Shown here piece after piece: positions 35,991 through 46,215 of a stretch of DNA of 64,000 nt. The position numbers were made by a program, and so were the translations under genes. Origin of the DNA: Shinella sp. (GTDB lineage Bacteria; Pseudomonadota; Alphaproteobacteria; Rhizobiales; Rhizobiaceae); NCBI GenBank assembly GCA_003248775.1, contig QFQX01000014.1:1-64000 (forward strand), read 5' to 3'. Position 1 is the first letter of the stretch. The number at the start of each line of letters is the position of its first letter. A model generated the notes under the pieces. That model made no database searches, was not told where the DNA came from, and saw only the letters and a program-made list of their open reading frames with translations.

Positions 35991-37046
35991 ATGAGCAAGT
36001 TCTGGTCGCCGATCGTCGCCTCGCTCGAGCCCTATGTCGCCGGGGAACAGCCGGTGATCGCAAACCTCGTGAAGCTGAACACCAACGAGAACCCCTGGGG
36101 TCCCTCACCGCAGGTGCTGGAGGCGATCCACGCCGCGACCAATGACGATCTGCGCCGCTATCCCGATCCCTCGGCCAAGGCGCTGAAAGAGGCAATCGCC
36201 CGCTATCACAATGTGACGCCGGAACAGGTCTTTGTCGGCAACGGCTCGGATGAGGTCCTGGCCTTCATCTTCGCAAGCCTGCTCAAGCACGATGCGCCGC
36301 TGCTCTACCCGGACATCACCTACAGCTTCTACCCGACCTACAGCCGTCTCTTCGACATCGAGACACGCACCATCCCGCTCGACGCGGATTACCGCATCCG
36401 TCCGGAAGACTATGACGGCCCCTGCGGCGCGATCATCCTGCCCAATCCGAATGCCCCAACTGGCATCGGCCTGCCGCTTGGCGATATCGAGCGGCTCGCC
36501 GCAGCCCATCCCGACCAGGTCGTGGCAGTCGATGAAGCCTATGTCGATTTCGGCGGAGAGACGGCGATCCCGCTGGTCGCCACGAACGAAAACGTCATCG
36601 TCATCCGCACCTTCTCGAAGTCGCGCTCGCTCGCCGGTCTCAGGGTCGGCTACGCCATCGCCCAGCGTCCGCTGATCGAGGCGCTGGAGCGCATGAAGGA
36701 CAGCTTCAATTCCTATCCGCTGGACCGCATCGCCCAGGTCGCCGCGGTTGCTTCCATCGAGGATGATGCGTGGTTTACCGCGCGCCGGGACGAGCTGATC
36801 GAAAATCGCCGCCGGTTGACGGTCGAGCTGGAAAACCGCGGTTTCGTGGTGCTGCCGTCGCAGGCAAACTTCGTCTTTGCCCGCAAGCCGGGCTTCGAGG
36901 GCAAGGCGTTGGCTACAGCACTGCGGGAACGGGCCGTTCTGGTACGCCATTTCGGCAAGCCCCGCATTGCCGACTTCCTGCGCATCTCCATCGGCACCGA
37001 AGCCGAATGCAGTCGCCTCGTCGAAGCCCTCGACGACATCCTCTGA
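35991..37046 (+). CDS. hisC: Histidinol-phosphate aminotransferase
   Basis: PLP enzyme of histidine synthesis converting imidazole-acetol phosphate to histidinol phosphate, 351 residues. Family motifs are VKLNTNENPWGPSP, RRYPDPSAKALKEAIA, VGNGSDEVLAFIF, PNPNAPTG, VVDEAYVDF-like (VAVDEAYVDFGG) and RTFSKSRSLAGLRVGY with the PLP lysine K210. Related enzymes can also act on aromatic amino acids; no other his gene is in the window. The ATG follows the ispA stop by one base, implying co-transcription. Confidence 0.93.
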   Translation: MSKFWSPIVASLEPYVAGEQPVIANLVKLNTNENPWGPSPQVLEAIHAATNDDLRRYPDPSAKALKEAIARYHNVTPEQVFVGNGSDEVLAFIFASLLKHDAPLLYPDITYSFYPTYSRLFDIETRTIPLDADYRIRPEDYDGPCGAIILPNPNAPTGIGLPLGDIERLAAAHPDQVVAVDEAYVDFGGETAIPLVATNENVIVIRTFSKSRSLAGLRVGYAIAQRPLIEALERMKDSFNSYPLDRIAQVAAVASIEDDAWFTARRDELIENRRRLTVELENRGFVVLPSQANFVFARKPGFEGKALATALRERAVLVRHFGKPRIADFLRISIGTEAECSRLVEALDDIL

Positions 37047-37061
37047 CATCAGCCAAAGAAA

Positions 37062-37087
37062 AAGGCGCCGCCCGAAAGCGACGCCTT
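37062..37087. terminator. Weak hairpin between hisC and the OmpA-type gene
   Basis: AAGGCG (37062-37067) and CGCCTT (37082-37087) flank a G/C-rich middle with partial pairing, between convergent genes. Confidence 0.5.
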
Positions 37088-37126
37088 GAATAATAAGATC
37101 TGGAACAGGTCTCGCGGGCCGGGCCG

Positions 37127-37792
37127 TCAGCCCTGCGTGATCGGTGCGATCTGGATTTCCACGCGGCGGTTCTGCGCGCGTCCGTCCGGCGTCGCGTTGG
37201 ATGCGATCGGCTGGCTGGGGCCAAAACCGACAGAGGAAACGCGACGCTGGTCGAGGCCCTGGCCGAACAGGTAGTTCGCGACCGAATCGGCGCGGTTCTG
37301 CGACAGCTGCTGGTTATACTGCAGGCTGCCGGTCGAGTCCGTATGGCCGTTGATGTCGACCAGCGTACGGTTGAACTTGTTGAGCACGATCGCGACCGAG
37401 TTCAGCGTCGGATAGAACTGCGGCATCACAGCATACTGGTCGGTGGCGAAGGTGATGTTGGACGGCATGTTGAGGATGATCCGGTCGCCGACGCGGGTAA
37501 CCGAGATGCCGGTTCCCTGAAGCTGGGCGCGAAGCTCGGCTTCCTGCTGGTCCATGTAGTTGCCGATCGCTCCGCCGGCCAGAGCACCGATACCGGCACC
37601 GATCAGGGCCGCATTGCGGCTCGACCGTCCGCCACCGCCGACGACTGCGCCGCCAACTGCACCGAGAGCCGCACCGAGCACTGCACCGCCTGCTGTATTG
37701 GAAACCTTCTGCTGACCGGTATAGGGGTCGGTCGTGGTGCAGGAGGAAAGGAAAATCGCGGCGAGCGCGAGGATCGAAAGCTTCTTGATCAT
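37127..37792 (-). CDS. OmpA-family lipoprotein with glycine zipper
   Basis: Predicted outer-membrane lipoprotein of 221 residues. The signal peptide ends in lipobox LSSC (residue about 18). A glycine-zipper segment (GGAVLGAALGAVGGAVVGGG and GAGIGALAGGAIGNYMD) is followed by an OmpA-like peptidoglycan-binding domain: ITFATDQYAVMPQFYPTLN, DINGHTDSTGSLQYNQQLSQNRADSVANYL, VGFGPSQPIASN, and the C-terminal NRRVEIQI. It resembles YiaD-type envelope proteins. ATG 37792 with GGGAG upstream is chosen. Confidence 0.9.
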   Translation of the reverse strand: MIKKLSILALAAIFLSSCTTTDPYTGQQKVSNTAGGAVLGAALGAVGGAVVGGGGRSSRNAALIGAGIGALAGGAIGNYMDQQEAELRAQLQGTGISVTRVGDRIILNMPSNITFATDQYAVMPQFYPTLNSVAIVLNKFNRTLVDINGHTDSTGSLQYNQQLSQNRADSVANYLFGQGLDQRRVSSVGFGPSQPIASNATPDGRAQNRRVEIQIAPITQG

Positions 37793-37870
37793 CGTCGGAA
37801 TCACTCCCAGTGGAACTCGGAAGGCCTCAACAGCCCAATTGCGGCAATATGAAGTTGTGAGGCCTCGATC

Positions 37871-39121
37871 TTACTCGGCGGCGCTCTTTCTGCCATAGCG
37901 TTTTTCGATGTAATCGTTCACCAGCGCTTCGAAATCGGAAGCGATGTTGGGACCGCGCAGCGTCATCGCCTTCTGCCCGTCGATGAAGACGGGAGCAGCC
38001 GGAGTTTCGCCGGTACCGGGAAGCGATATGCCGATATCGGCATGCTTGCTCTCGCCCGGTCCGTTGACGATACAGCCCATGACCGCGACGTTGAGCCCTT
38101 CGACACCCGGATAGCGCTCGCGCCAGACCGGCATGTTCTTGCGGATGTCGTCCTGAATGCGTTGGGCGAGCTCCTGGAACACGGTCGAGGTCGTGCGCCC
38201 GCAGCCGGGACAGGCCGCAACCACCGGAATGAACTGGCGGAAACCCATGACCTGCAGGATTTCCTGCGCCACCTGCACTTCCTTGGTGCGGTCGCCATTC
38301 GGCTCCGGTGTCAGCGACACGCGGATCGTGTCGCCGATCCCGTGCTGCAGCACGTAAGCCATGGCCGCCGAAGACGCCACGATGCCCTTGGACCCCATGC
38401 CGGCCTCGGTCAGGCCGAGATGCAGAGCATGGTTGGAGCGTTCGGCAAGCATCGAATAACAGGCGATCAGGTCCTGCACCTGGGAAACCTTGGCCGACAG
38501 GATGATGCGGTTGCGCGGCAGGCCGATTTCCTCGGCCAGCTCGGCGGAAAGAAGGGCCGACTGCACGATCGCCTCGCGCGTCACCTGCCGGGCGGAAAGC
38601 GGGAAGCCCTCTTCCTGGTTCTTGTCCATCAGTCGGGTCAGGAGTTCCTGATCGAGCGAGCCCCAGTTGACGCCGATGCGGACAGGCTTGTCATAGCGGA
38701 TCGCCATCTCGACGATATCGGCGAACTGCTTGTCCTTCTTGTCCTTGAAACCGACATTGCCGGGATTGATGCGATACTTCGCCAGAGCCTCGGCACAGGC
38801 CGGATGATCGGCCAGAAGCTTGTGACCGATATAATGGAAATCCCCGACCAGCGGCACATCCATGCCGAGCCGCAGCAGCCGCTCGCGAATCTTCGGCACG
38901 GCGGCCGCGCTCTCGTCGCGGTCGACCGTGATGCGCACGATCTCGGACCCGGCCTTGAAGAGCGCCGCCACCTGGGCGACCGTCGCATCGACATCGGCGG
39001 TATCGGTATTGGTCATCGACTGAACGACGACGGGTGCGCCACCGCCAACGATCACGCCGCCGACATCGACGGCCACGGTTGCGCGGCGCGGTTTGGGATC
39101 AAATTCGTCTGCTGAAGCCAT
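37871..39121 (-). CDS. ispG: 4-hydroxy-3-methylbut-2-enyl diphosphate synthase (IspG/GcpE)
   Basis: [4Fe-4S] enzyme of the MEP isoprenoid pathway converting MEcPP to HMBPP. The 416-residue protein has the TIM-barrel N-terminal half ([42 protein letters not shown]) and the iron-sulphur C-terminal part with [12 protein letters not shown] and [21 protein letters not shown]. The absence of the large plant-type insert is normal for proteobacteria. It appears to be a single gene between the OmpA-type and tetR genes, all on the reverse strand. Confidence 0.96.
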   Translation of the reverse strand: MASADEFDPKPRRATVAVDVGGVIVGGGAPVVVQSMTNTDTADVDATVAQVAALFKAGSEIVRITVDRDESAAAVPKIRERLLRLGMDVPLVGDFHYIGHKLLADHPACAEALAKYRINPGNVGFKDKKDKQFADIVEMAIRYDKPVRIGVNWGSLDQELLTRLMDKNQEEGFPLSARQVTREAIVQSALLSAELAEEIGLPRNRIILSAKVSQVQDLIACYSMLAERSNHALHLGLTEAGMGSKGIVASSAAMAYVLQHGIGDTIRVSLTPEPNGDRTKEVQVAQEILQVMGFRQFIPVVAACPGCGRTTSTVFQELAQRIQDDIRKNMPVWRERYPGVEGLNVAVMGCIVNGPGESKHADIGISLPGTGETPAAPVFIDGQKAMTLRGPNIASDFEALVNDYIEKRYGRKSAAE

Positions 39122-39203
39122 CGGAGTCTCTCGAACGGCAGAAAACTGCTGGACTGAGGTGGATCAAACGGGATCGCTTGTCAACCACAGGCTAAAAAAC
39201 CCC

Positions 39204-39791
39204 TCACGTCTCGAGCGGCGCGATCAGCATGCGCACGAGCACTGGCAGCTTGCGGGAAAGCACATCGATGCCGGGTGTCCGCATTTTCATGCCCTCCACG
39301 GCATCAAGAAGAATTGATGCGATTTCCTGCAGGGAAACATCGCCCGAGGCAGCGCCGATCCGGCCCGTTTCGGCGGCGGCCAGCAGGCCGGCGGCGATTT
39401 CCGTCTCGATGGTCGTCATCCAGGCAAGGAACAGATCGCCGGAAAACTCATGATTGACGTCGAAGAGTTCGGCACCATGCGGCGTTCCGGCGATCTCTTC
39501 ATGCGGACGCAGGATCCCCTCGATCAGCGCCGCCTCGACCTGACTACTGAGCGAACCTTGCCCGCCGAAACATCCGGCCACCTTCACCCGCATCTCCTCC
39601 ATCTTCACTTCGACGCAGGCGCGAAAGACATCCGCCTTGTTGCGATAGAGAAGATAGAGCGCCGGACGGGAAAGCCCCGCGGCACGGGCGAGATCGTCCA
39701 TAGTCGTGCGCTTGTAGCCATAAGCCAGGAAGGTGGCGAGCGCCGCCGCCAGCACCGTCGCCCGCTTGTGATCGGTCTTCAACTCATCCAT
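39204..39791 (-). CDS. TetR-family regulator divergent from iorAB
   Basis: A 195-residue repressor. The N-terminal HTH reads FLAYGYKRTTMDDLARAAGLSRPALYLLYRNKADVFRA, a clear TetR domain; the C-terminal ligand domain is not recognised. The 76-bp divergent space to the (2Fe-2S) subunit gene contains an inverted repeat (39803-39825), so it probably controls the hydroxylase genes and itself. The ligand is unknown and may be the enzyme substrate. Confidence 0.88.
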   Translation of the reverse strand: MDELKTDHKRATVLAAALATFLAYGYKRTTMDDLARAAGLSRPALYLLYRNKADVFRACVEVKMEEMRVKVAGCFGGQGSLSSQVEAALIEGILRPHEEIAGTPHGAELFDVNHEFSGDLFLAWMTTIETEIAAGLLAAAETGRIGAASGDVSLQEIASILLDAVEGMKMRTPGIDVLSRKLPVLVRMLIAPLET

Positions 39792-39802
39792 AATTGACGT
39801 TC

Positions 39803-39825
39803 TGACATATTTTGTTATTTTGTCA
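39803..39825. promoter_or_regulatory. Candidate TetR operator
   Basis: TGACA (39803-39807) and TGTCA (39821-39825) flank a T-rich 13-bp spacer in the divergent tetR/iorA promoter region. Confidence 0.45.
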
Positions 39826-39867
39826 TAGCGATAGTCTCAAGCGACCCTAAACCAGGAGGGCAACGAA

Positions 39868-40326
39868 GTGAACCTGATCGTCAATGGTGCCACCCATGTC
39901 CTCGAGGTGGAACCCGATATGCCGCTTCTGTGGGCGCTGCGCGACACTCTCGACATCAAGGGACCGAAATTCGGCTGCGGAGCCGGACTTTGCGGCGCTT
40001 GCACCGTCATCATCGACGGTGAAGCCGTGCGCTCCTGCCAGATCGCGGCAGCCGACGTTACGTCACCCGTCCGCACCATCGAAGGCCTTGCCTCGGGTGG
40101 CGCCTTGCATGCGGTCCAGCAGGCATGGATCGACGAACAGGTGGCGCAATGCGGCTATTGCCAGGCCGGCCAGATCATGAACGCCGTGGCCCTGCTGGAG
40201 ACCAACTCCTCCCCCACCGACGAGGACATCGACACCGCCATGGCCGGCAATCTCTGTCGTTGCGGCACCTATCCGCGCATTCGTGCCGCCATCCACAGGG
40301 CGGCCAGTCAGATGGCGGGGGCATGA
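39868..40326 (+). CDS. (2Fe-2S) subunit of an IorAB-type molybdenum hydroxylase
   Basis: Electron-transfer subunit of 152 residues. The plant-type [2Fe-2S] motif [13 protein letters not shown] (C37, C42, C45) with C57 is followed by the second cluster domain with [10 protein letters not shown] and [11 protein letters not shown]. The layout matches IorA/CoxS/XdhC-like small subunits, closest to isoquinoline 1-oxidoreductase alpha. GTG 39868 is preceded by AGGAGG. The stop overlaps the large-subunit start (ATGA). Confidence 0.93.
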   Translation: MNLIVNGATHVLEVEPDMPLLWALRDTLDIKGPKFGCGAGLCGACTVIIDGEAVRSCQIAAADVTSPVRTIEGLASGGALHAVQQAWIDEQVAQCGYCQAGQIMNAVALLETNSSPTDEDIDTAMAGNLCRCGTYPRIRAAIHRAASQMAGA

Positions 40327-42605
40327 CCATGGCCAGCATCGGCAAGATCGCGCGGCGCACCTTCCTCCTCGGCACCACCGCTGTCGCGGGCGGCGTCGCC
40401 TTCGGCTACTACAGCTACCGGAAACCCTTCGCCAACCCGCTTAAGGACGAGCTCGCCGAAGACGAGGCGACCTTCAATCCCTACGTCAAGATCGGCTCCG
40501 ACAACCGCATCACCATCATTGCCCCGCGCGCCGAGATGGGACAGGGCAGCTACACCACCCTTGCCGCCCTCGTCTGCGAGGAACTCGACGTCCTGCTGGA
40601 TCAGGTGGTCATCGAGCATGGCCCTTCCGCGCCCGCTTATTACAATGCGGCCGCCATGCGAGAAGGTGCACCGTTTCCGCGCTTCGACGAAAGCTTCCTG
40701 GCCGAGAGCCTGCGCAGCACCATGGGAGTGGTTGCCAAGTTCGTCGCCTTGCAGTTCACCGGCGGCTCGACCTCGATGATCGATGGCTTCGACAGGATGC
40801 GCCACGCAGGCGCGGCCGCGCGCGAAACCCTGAAACAGGCCGCCGCTCGTCGGCTCGGAGCACAGGCCGCGTCGTTGACGACGAAGGACGGCATCATCAC
40901 CGATCCCGCATCAGGCCGAACGCTCTCTTACGGAGACGTGGCGCTGGAAGCCGCGAACCTTGCGCCGCCGTCCGATATCGTCCTGCGCGAGCGGAAAGAC
41001 TGGAAGATCCTCGGCAAGCCGCAACCGCGCAAGGACATGCTGGCCAAGGTCACCGGCGCGCCGATCTATGGCGTCGATGTCGACCTGCCCGACATGCTCT
41101 ACGGCACGGTCAGGATGAACCCCAGCCCCGGCGGCCGGATGAAGGGCTTCGATGCCACCACAGCACTCGCCATGCCGGGCGTAAAGAAGATCGTCGCGAT
41201 CGATAGCCCTTACGGCCATGGCATCGGCGTCATCGCGGACAACACCTGGCGAGCCTTCAAGGCGGCGGAAGCCGTCACCATCGAATGGGAGAAGGGACCG
41301 ATCCCGCCCTCATCCGCCGATATGGAGGCCTTGCTTACGGAAGCCCTCACGGGAACGGATTCCTTCAGCCTGCGCACGCTCGGCGATCCCGACCTCGTCT
41401 TCGCCGACGCCCCGCATGACAGCATTGTCGAAGCGGAATACGACGCCCCTTTCCTCTCCCACGCCGCCATGGAGCCGATGAACGCCACCGCACGGCTGAA
41501 GGACGGCCTTCTCGAAGTCTGGGCGCCGAACCAGGGACCGACGCTGATCGACGCGGTGGGTTCGCGCATCACCGGCCTGCCGAAGGAGAGGATCAGGGTC
41601 CATACCACCTTCCTTGGCGGCGGCTTCGGACGCCGCATCGAGCCGGATTTCTCCGACTATGCCATTCGTCTGGCGCTTGAAGCCGAAGGCCGCCCGGTCA
41701 AGGTGACCTGGACCCGCGAGGAGGACATGACCCACGGTCCTTATCGTCCGGTGGCAAAGGCCCGCTACAAGGCATCCCTTAGCGAAAAAGGCATTCCCCG
41801 GGCGCTTGTGGGATCCGTCGCTTCGCCTTCGGTCATGACCAGCGCCATTGGCCGCTACTATCCCGATATCCCGATGGGCGGCCCGGACAATGCGTTGATC
41901 GACGGCGCCTTCAACCAGCCCTATGGCATCGAGAATTACCGGATCGATGGACGCAAGGTACCTCTGGCGGTTCCGGTCGGCTTCTGGCGCTCGGTCGGAA
42001 ACTCCTACAACGTCTTCATGCATGAAAGCTTCATCGACGAGATCGCCCATGCTGGCCATCGCGACCCCCTCGATCTGCGTCGAGAGCTGATGGCGGATTT
42101 CCCCGTCGCCCGCGCCGTGGTCGAAAAGGCGGCCGACATGGCAGGTTGGACAACGCCGGCGGAACCGGGCCACGCCCGAGGCCTTGCCTTCTCGCTCTCC
42201 TTCGGCACCTGGGTCGCCGAAGTGGTGGAGGTCTCCGAGCGGGACGGCGCGATCCGCATCGAAAACGTCTGGTGCGCCGCCGATCCCGGCCTCGTGCTCG
42301 ATCCGCTCAACTTCAAGGCCCAGATGGTGTCGGGCATCGTTTTCGGCCTGTCGGCCGCCATCGGCCAGCAGATCACCTTTGCCGATGGCGTGGTCGAGCA
42401 ATCCAATTTCCACGATCACGATGCGTTGCGCATCGATAAGTGTCCGAGGATCGAGGTCGAGCTTCTGGAAAACGCCCCGCACATGGGCGGCGCGGGCGAA
42501 CCCGGCACACCGCCGTCGATGCCGGCTCTCGGCAATGCCATCTTCGCGCTCACCGGCAAGCGGCTGCGTCGCCTGCCTTTCGCAAACGAGATCGAATTCG
42601 CCTGA
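40323..42605 (+). CDS. Molybdopterin-binding subunit, IorB-type aldehyde/heterocycle oxidoreductase
   Basis: Large catalytic subunit of 760 residues. The N-terminus [20 protein letters not shown] is a twin-arginine signal, so the enzyme acts in the periplasm. Molybdopterin-domain motifs are [38 protein letters not shown], the [13 protein letters not shown] loop and the C-terminal [19 protein letters not shown], whose Glu is the probable catalytic base. The IorB class hydroxylates N-heterocycles or oxidises aldehydes; the substrate here is unknown. There is no FAD subunit gene, as expected for this class, and no cytochrome acceptor gene nearby. Confidence 0.9.
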   Translation: MTMASIGKIARRTFLLGTTAVAGGVAFGYYSYRKPFANPLKDELAEDEATFNPYVKIGSDNRITIIAPRAEMGQGSYTTLAALVCEELDVLLDQVVIEHGPSAPAYYNAAAMREGAPFPRFDESFLAESLRSTMGVVAKFVALQFTGGSTSMIDGFDRMRHAGAAARETLKQAAARRLGAQAASLTTKDGIITDPASGRTLSYGDVALEAANLAPPSDIVLRERKDWKILGKPQPRKDMLAKVTGAPIYGVDVDLPDMLYGTVRMNPSPGGRMKGFDATTALAMPGVKKIVAIDSPYGHGIGVIADNTWRAFKAAEAVTIEWEKGPIPPSSADMEALLTEALTGTDSFSLRTLGDPDLVFADAPHDSIVEAEYDAPFLSHAAMEPMNATARLKDGLLEVWAPNQGPTLIDAVGSRITGLPKERIRVHTTFLGGGFGRRIEPDFSDYAIRLALEAEGRPVKVTWTREEDMTHGPYRPVAKARYKASLSEKGIPRALVGSVASPSVMTSAIGRYYPDIPMGGPDNALIDGAFNQPYGIENYRIDGRKVPLAVPVGFWRSVGNSYNVFMHESFIDEIAHAGHRDPLDLRRELMADFPVARAVVEKAADMAGWTTPAEPGHARGLAFSLSFGTWVAEVVEVSERDGAIRIENVWCAADPGLVLDPLNFKAQMVSGIVFGLSAAIGQQITFADGVVEQSNFHDHDALRIDKCPRIEVELLENAPHMGGAGEPGTPPSMPALGNAIFALTGKRLRRLPFANEIEFA

Positions 42606-42620
42606 TCGATCCGGGATCGG

Positions 42621-43814
42621 TCAGTGCCCGCCGACCCGGTCCGCATGCCGGGCGAGGCCAGACAGAGCGAGCACCACGAGGCTGAGCAGCGACGTGCCGG
42701 TATAGACCGTGGCGAGCGAGGTGTATTCGGCGATGAAGCCGATCACCGACGGCGCAAACAGGATACCGGAATATCCGAGCGAAGTGACGATCGACAGCGC
42801 AATCCCCGGTGCAAAACCGGGAATGTTACCGCCCGCGGAAAATGCGATCGGCACCAGGTTGGAAATACCGATGCCAGCGATGCCGAAACCGATCAGCGCC
42901 ACCGTCACATTCGGCGCCTGCCCCGCGACAATGAGGCCGACGAAGGAAATGACTGCGCAGATCCGCACTGTCATGACAGCGCCCAGCCGGTCGCGCACCA
43001 GATCGCCCGCAAAGCGCATGGCGGCCATGGCGAGCGAAAAGGCGGCAAAGGCAAAACCGGAAAAGGCAGTCGGCGCATTGAGTTCGTCGCGCAGGTAGAG
43101 AGCACCCCAGTCTAGAATGGAACCTTCGGGGATCATCGAGAACAGCGCGATGATTCCGATCAGCCAAGGCAGCGGCGAGAGGGGGAACCTGGTGCGCTCC
43201 CGACGTTCCGAATGATGCGGCGCGTCCGTAAAAATCATCGGTCGCATGATGAAGTAGAGTACCCAGCCCACACCGGCGACGATCACGGCATGACCGGGTG
43301 GCCCCAATAAGTTAATGAGAAATCCGCCACAGGCCGAACCGACTAGACAGCCGAGGCTCCAGAAAGCGTGACAGGACGACATGATCGACCGACGCATGGA
43401 CCGCTCCACCTCGACTGCATTGGCATTCATCGCCACGTCCATCGCACCGCCGATGCCGCCGAACAGGAAAATGGCGATGGCCCCCGCCCAGATAGAATGA
43501 ACGAGTGTCAGGCCCACGATAGTCGGCAGATAGAGAAACGCGGTCACCTTGACGACACGGCTCGAGCCAAAGCGGGCAATCTGAATGCCGGCCACCGGCA
43601 TGCATATGAGCGAGCCGATACCGAAGATGAACAGCATGATTCCGAGATCGGCGGAACTGAGTTTTAGCGTCTCCGCGAAGAGGGGAATCTTCGGCGCCCA
43701 GGAACCCATCATCAGTCCGTTCAGAAAGAAGAGCGCGGAAACCGCGGCCCGCGGCCGGGTAATCAGGCGGCTACCTGCGACCTTTGCCGGTGCGTCTTCC
43801 ACGATCTCAAGCAT
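42621..43814 (-). CDS. MFS transporter (YbjJ-like)
   Basis: A 397-residue permease with twelve predicted transmembrane helices. The MFS signature region includes LNGLMMGSWAPKIPLFAETLKLSSADLGIMLF and GGIGGAMDVAMNANAVEVER, features of the YbjJ/fucose-permease-like group. The substrate is unknown. It is convergent with the hydroxylase gene (15 bp apart) and divergent from an EamA permease; an AT-rich imperfect dyad near 43839-43862 lies in its promoter region. Confidence 0.87.
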   Translation of the reverse strand: MLEIVEDAPAKVAGSRLITRPRAAVSALFFLNGLMMGSWAPKIPLFAETLKLSSADLGIMLFIFGIGSLICMPVAGIQIARFGSSRVVKVTAFLYLPTIVGLTLVHSIWAGAIAIFLFGGIGGAMDVAMNANAVEVERSMRRSIMSSCHAFWSLGCLVGSACGGFLINLLGPPGHAVIVAGVGWVLYFIMRPMIFTDAPHHSERRERTRFPLSPLPWLIGIIALFSMIPEGSILDWGALYLRDELNAPTAFSGFAFAAFSLAMAAMRFAGDLVRDRLGAVMTVRICAVISFVGLIVAGQAPNVTVALIGFGIAGIGISNLVPIAFSAGGNIPGFAPGIALSIVTSLGYSGILFAPSVIGFIAEYTSLATVYTGTSLLSLVVLALSGLARHADRVGGH

Positions 43815-44025
43815 ATGCGGCCTCCCTTTATGGTGGCGACTTAATTTAAATCGATTGAATTATCAGCGCGCGAATCGGGGCCTTGTTTTCACGATTTGTG
43901 CCTTTGCGACATCGGAGATTTCAAGTCGATTGACAGAATATGTGGAACAGGAATGATGCGCATCCATTCCTCCGGATCGACGCGCCTGCGCCGCCGGCCC
44001 TTCAAGATCTTCCACAGGTGCAAGA

Positions 44026-44889
44026 GTGAAAACCTCCGTCGGCATCGGCATTCTGCTGACCAGCCTTTCCTATTTCCTGTTCACCCTGCACGACGGCACC
44101 ATCAAGATCCTCGTCGAAACCATGGCTGTCTGGCAGATCCTGTTCTTCCGCAGCGCCACGATCCTTGTCGGCTGCCTGATCTTCGGCGGACCTTCCCTCG
44201 TTCGCGAGACGGCATCCTCTCCGGTCGTGAAGCCGATGATGATCCGCAGCGTACTGCTGCTGGCCGCCTGGCTTTCCTATTACAACGCCTCAAAATCTAT
44301 GCAGCTCGCTTCCCTGCAGACGCTCTATTACGCCGCGCCGGTAGTGGCGACCCTGCTCGCCGTGCCGATCCTCAAGGAACGGGTGACCCCGCCGCGCTGG
44401 CTTGCAGTCATCGTCGGCTTCCTCGGTGTGCTGATCGCCAGCAACCCCATGGGCATGCAGATCACGCTTCCGGTCTATCTCGCCCTGCAGGCCGCCTGCC
44501 TCTGGGCCTTTTCGACCGTCCTCCTGCGCCGCACCGCCATGGGCGCGCGCTCGCTGGTGCAGATGACGGTGACGAACAGCTTTTTCCTGCTTCTGACCGG
44601 GGCGGTGCTGGTGACCGTCTGGCATACCCCGACACCTGTCGAGTTCGCGCTGTCGCTGGCGACCGGCGTCATCGGCGGCGGAGCCCAGTTCGCCTTCTTC
44701 GAAGGCATGCGTCGCGCGCCGATCTCCGTTCTCGCTCCCTTCGAATACACCTCGCTCGTCTGGGCCTTCGTGCTCGGCTACGCTATCTGGGGGGATATTC
44801 CAGCCGTCAACGTCTTCATCGGAGCCGCACTCATCTGCAGCGCCGGCCTGATTATCGTCTTCAGTGAACGCCTGACGGCCAGAAGCTAA
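44026..44889 (+). CDS. EamA/DMT-family permease
   Basis: A 287-residue drug/metabolite transporter with ten predicted helices in two EamA repeats (about 1-135 and 145-285): FTLHDGTIKILVETMAVWQILFFRSA starts the first, PVYLALQAACLWAFSTVLLRRTA the second. ALQTLYYAAPVVATLLAVPILKERVT-like sequence (residues about 95-125) is characteristic. The start is GTG 44026 with a weak ribosome-binding site. The substrate is unknown. Confidence 0.85.
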   Translation: MKTSVGIGILLTSLSYFLFTLHDGTIKILVETMAVWQILFFRSATILVGCLIFGGPSLVRETASSPVVKPMMIRSVLLLAAWLSYYNASKSMQLASLQTLYYAAPVVATLLAVPILKERVTPPRWLAVIVGFLGVLIASNPMGMQITLPVYLALQAACLWAFSTVLLRRTAMGARSLVQMTVTNSFFLLLTGAVLVTVWHTPTPVEFALSLATGVIGGGAQFAFFEGMRRAPISVLAPFEYTSLVWAFVLGYAIWGDIPAVNVFIGAALICSAGLIIVFSERLTARS

Positions 44890-44965
44890 GCCTTATCTTT
44901 CCGAATGGCGTTCATTCGCTTATCCTTTCACCGGAGAAATAGCGCTTGCATGCATATAAATCATC

Positions 44966-44989
44966 ATATATACATATATTAGTATATAT
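44966..44989. promoter_or_regulatory. AT-rich inverted repeat before the efflux operon
   Basis: ATATATAC (44966-44973) and GTATATAT (44982-44989) are perfect 8-bp arms with an 8-bp spacer, ending 15 bp before the DUF2892 start. The position fits an operator overlapping the promoter, of a type used by ArsR-family repressors. No regulator gene is adjacent. Confidence 0.55.
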
Positions 44990-45004
44990 TTGCTGGAGGT
45001 TTAT

Positions 45005-45205
45005 ATGTCTCTCGATCGTATGGTTCTGGCTTTCGCCGGCGCGATGGTGCTTCTTTCCGTCGTGTTGACGGTGTTCGTACATCCGCTGTTCGTCTGGTTC
45101 ACCGTTTTCGTCGGCGCTAACTTGTTGCAGTCCGCTTTTACCGGCTTCTGCCCTGCCGCGATGATCTTCAAGAAGCTCGGGGCTCACTCGGGAACGGCAT
45201 TCTGA
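45005..45205 (+). CDS. DUF2892 (YgaP-like) inner-membrane protein
   Basis: A 66-residue protein with two transmembrane helices (LAFAGAMVLLSVVLTVFV and LFVWFTVFVGANLLQSAFTGF) and the terminal GFCPAAMIFKKLG, the hallmark of the membrane part of YgaP rhodanese proteins, here without a rhodanese domain. GGAGG precedes ATG 45005. It leads the efflux operon (26 bp to the next gene). Such proteins often accompany sulfide or persulfide metabolism, which is only a hint here. Confidence 0.88.
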   Translation: MSLDRMVLAFAGAMVLLSVVLTVFVHPLFVWFTVFVGANLLQSAFTGFCPAAMIFKKLGAHSGTAF

Positions 45206-45231
45206 CCTGCCCGAGGAAAGGAAATAGGATC

Positions 45232-46215
45232 ATGACCGTCCTGCCGCACGCCCGAATTGCGGCGTTCGCACTATGTTTCATGGCAGCCGGTGCGCTGCAC
45301 GCCGAAACACTTCGCCTTGAACCGGTGAAAGTGCCGGAATGGAAGGCGGTTTACGGGCGCGTGGAGACGCGGGATACTGTACCTGCGCGCGCGCGTATCG
45401 GCGGTACAGTCGTGGAACTCAAGGTGAGTGAAGGCGACACCGTCAGTACCGGTGACGTGATTGCCAGCGTGAAGGACGACAAGATCGACTTTCAGATCGC
45501 CGCCATCGACGCTCAGCTTCTCGGACTGAGGGCTTCGCTCGAAAACGCGCAATCGGAACTGAACCGCGGCGAGGAGTTGATCAGGCGCGGCGTGACCACT
45601 GCCCAGCGACTCGACGCGTTGCGCACACAGGTGGATGTCGTGAGTAACCAGATCGCTGCGGCGGAAGCGCAGCGCTCTGTCGTAGTGGAGCAGGGCAAGG
45701 AGGGCGCCGTGCTCGCACCCGCGACCGGTAAGGTACTGACTGTGCCCGTCACCAGAGATGCCGTCATCATGGCCGGTGAGACGATTGCCACGATCGGCGG
45801 CGGCGGCTTTTATCTCCGCCTTGCGATCCCCGAACGCCATGCCGACCTTCTCGAGGAAGGCGCTTCCATCGAAATTGACAGCGGCAACGGCCGTGAAAGC
45901 AAGGGGCGCCTCGCAAAGATCTATCCGGAGATCGACAACGGCCGCGTCATCGCCGATGTCGAGGTGGGCGATCTGCCAACTTCCTTCGTCAACAAGCGCT
46001 TGTTGGTACGCGTGCCGGTCGGCGAGCGCGATGCGCTCTTTCTGCCGCAGGCCGCGTTGAAGAAGCGCTATGGCGTCGACTATGTCACTGTCAAGGCTGG
46101 CGAACGGACGAGCGAGCGCGCCGTGGTGACCGCGAAACCGATGCGGATCGACGGCAAGCCGATGACCGAAATCCTGACCGGCCTTGCTGTCGGCGACGAG
46201 ATCGTATTGCCATGA
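45232..46215 (+). CDS. RND efflux periplasmic adaptor (HlyD/AcrA family)
   Basis: Periplasmic adaptor of 327 residues. A signal peptide (ARIAAFALCFMAAGALHAE) is followed by a lipoyl-like half (GGTVVELKVSEGDTVSTGDVIASV), a short coiled-coil hairpin (about 75-145), the second lipoyl half (GKVLTVPVTRDAVIMAGETIATI), a beta-barrel and a membrane-proximal domain. It links an RND pump to an outer-membrane channel; no TolC-like gene is in the window. Its stop overlaps the pump start (ATGA). Confidence 0.92.
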   Translation: MTVLPHARIAAFALCFMAAGALHAETLRLEPVKVPEWKAVYGRVETRDTVPARARIGGTVVELKVSEGDTVSTGDVIASVKDDKIDFQIAAIDAQLLGLRASLENAQSELNRGEELIRRGVTTAQRLDALRTQVDVVSNQIAAAEAQRSVVVEQGKEGAVLAPATGKVLTVPVTRDAVIMAGETIATIGGGGFYLRLAIPERHADLLEEGASIEIDSGNGRESKGRLAKIYPEIDNGRVIADVEVGDLPTSFVNKRLLVRVPVGERDALFLPQAALKKRYGVDYVTVKAGERTSERAVVTAKPMRIDGKPMTEILTGLAVGDEIVLP

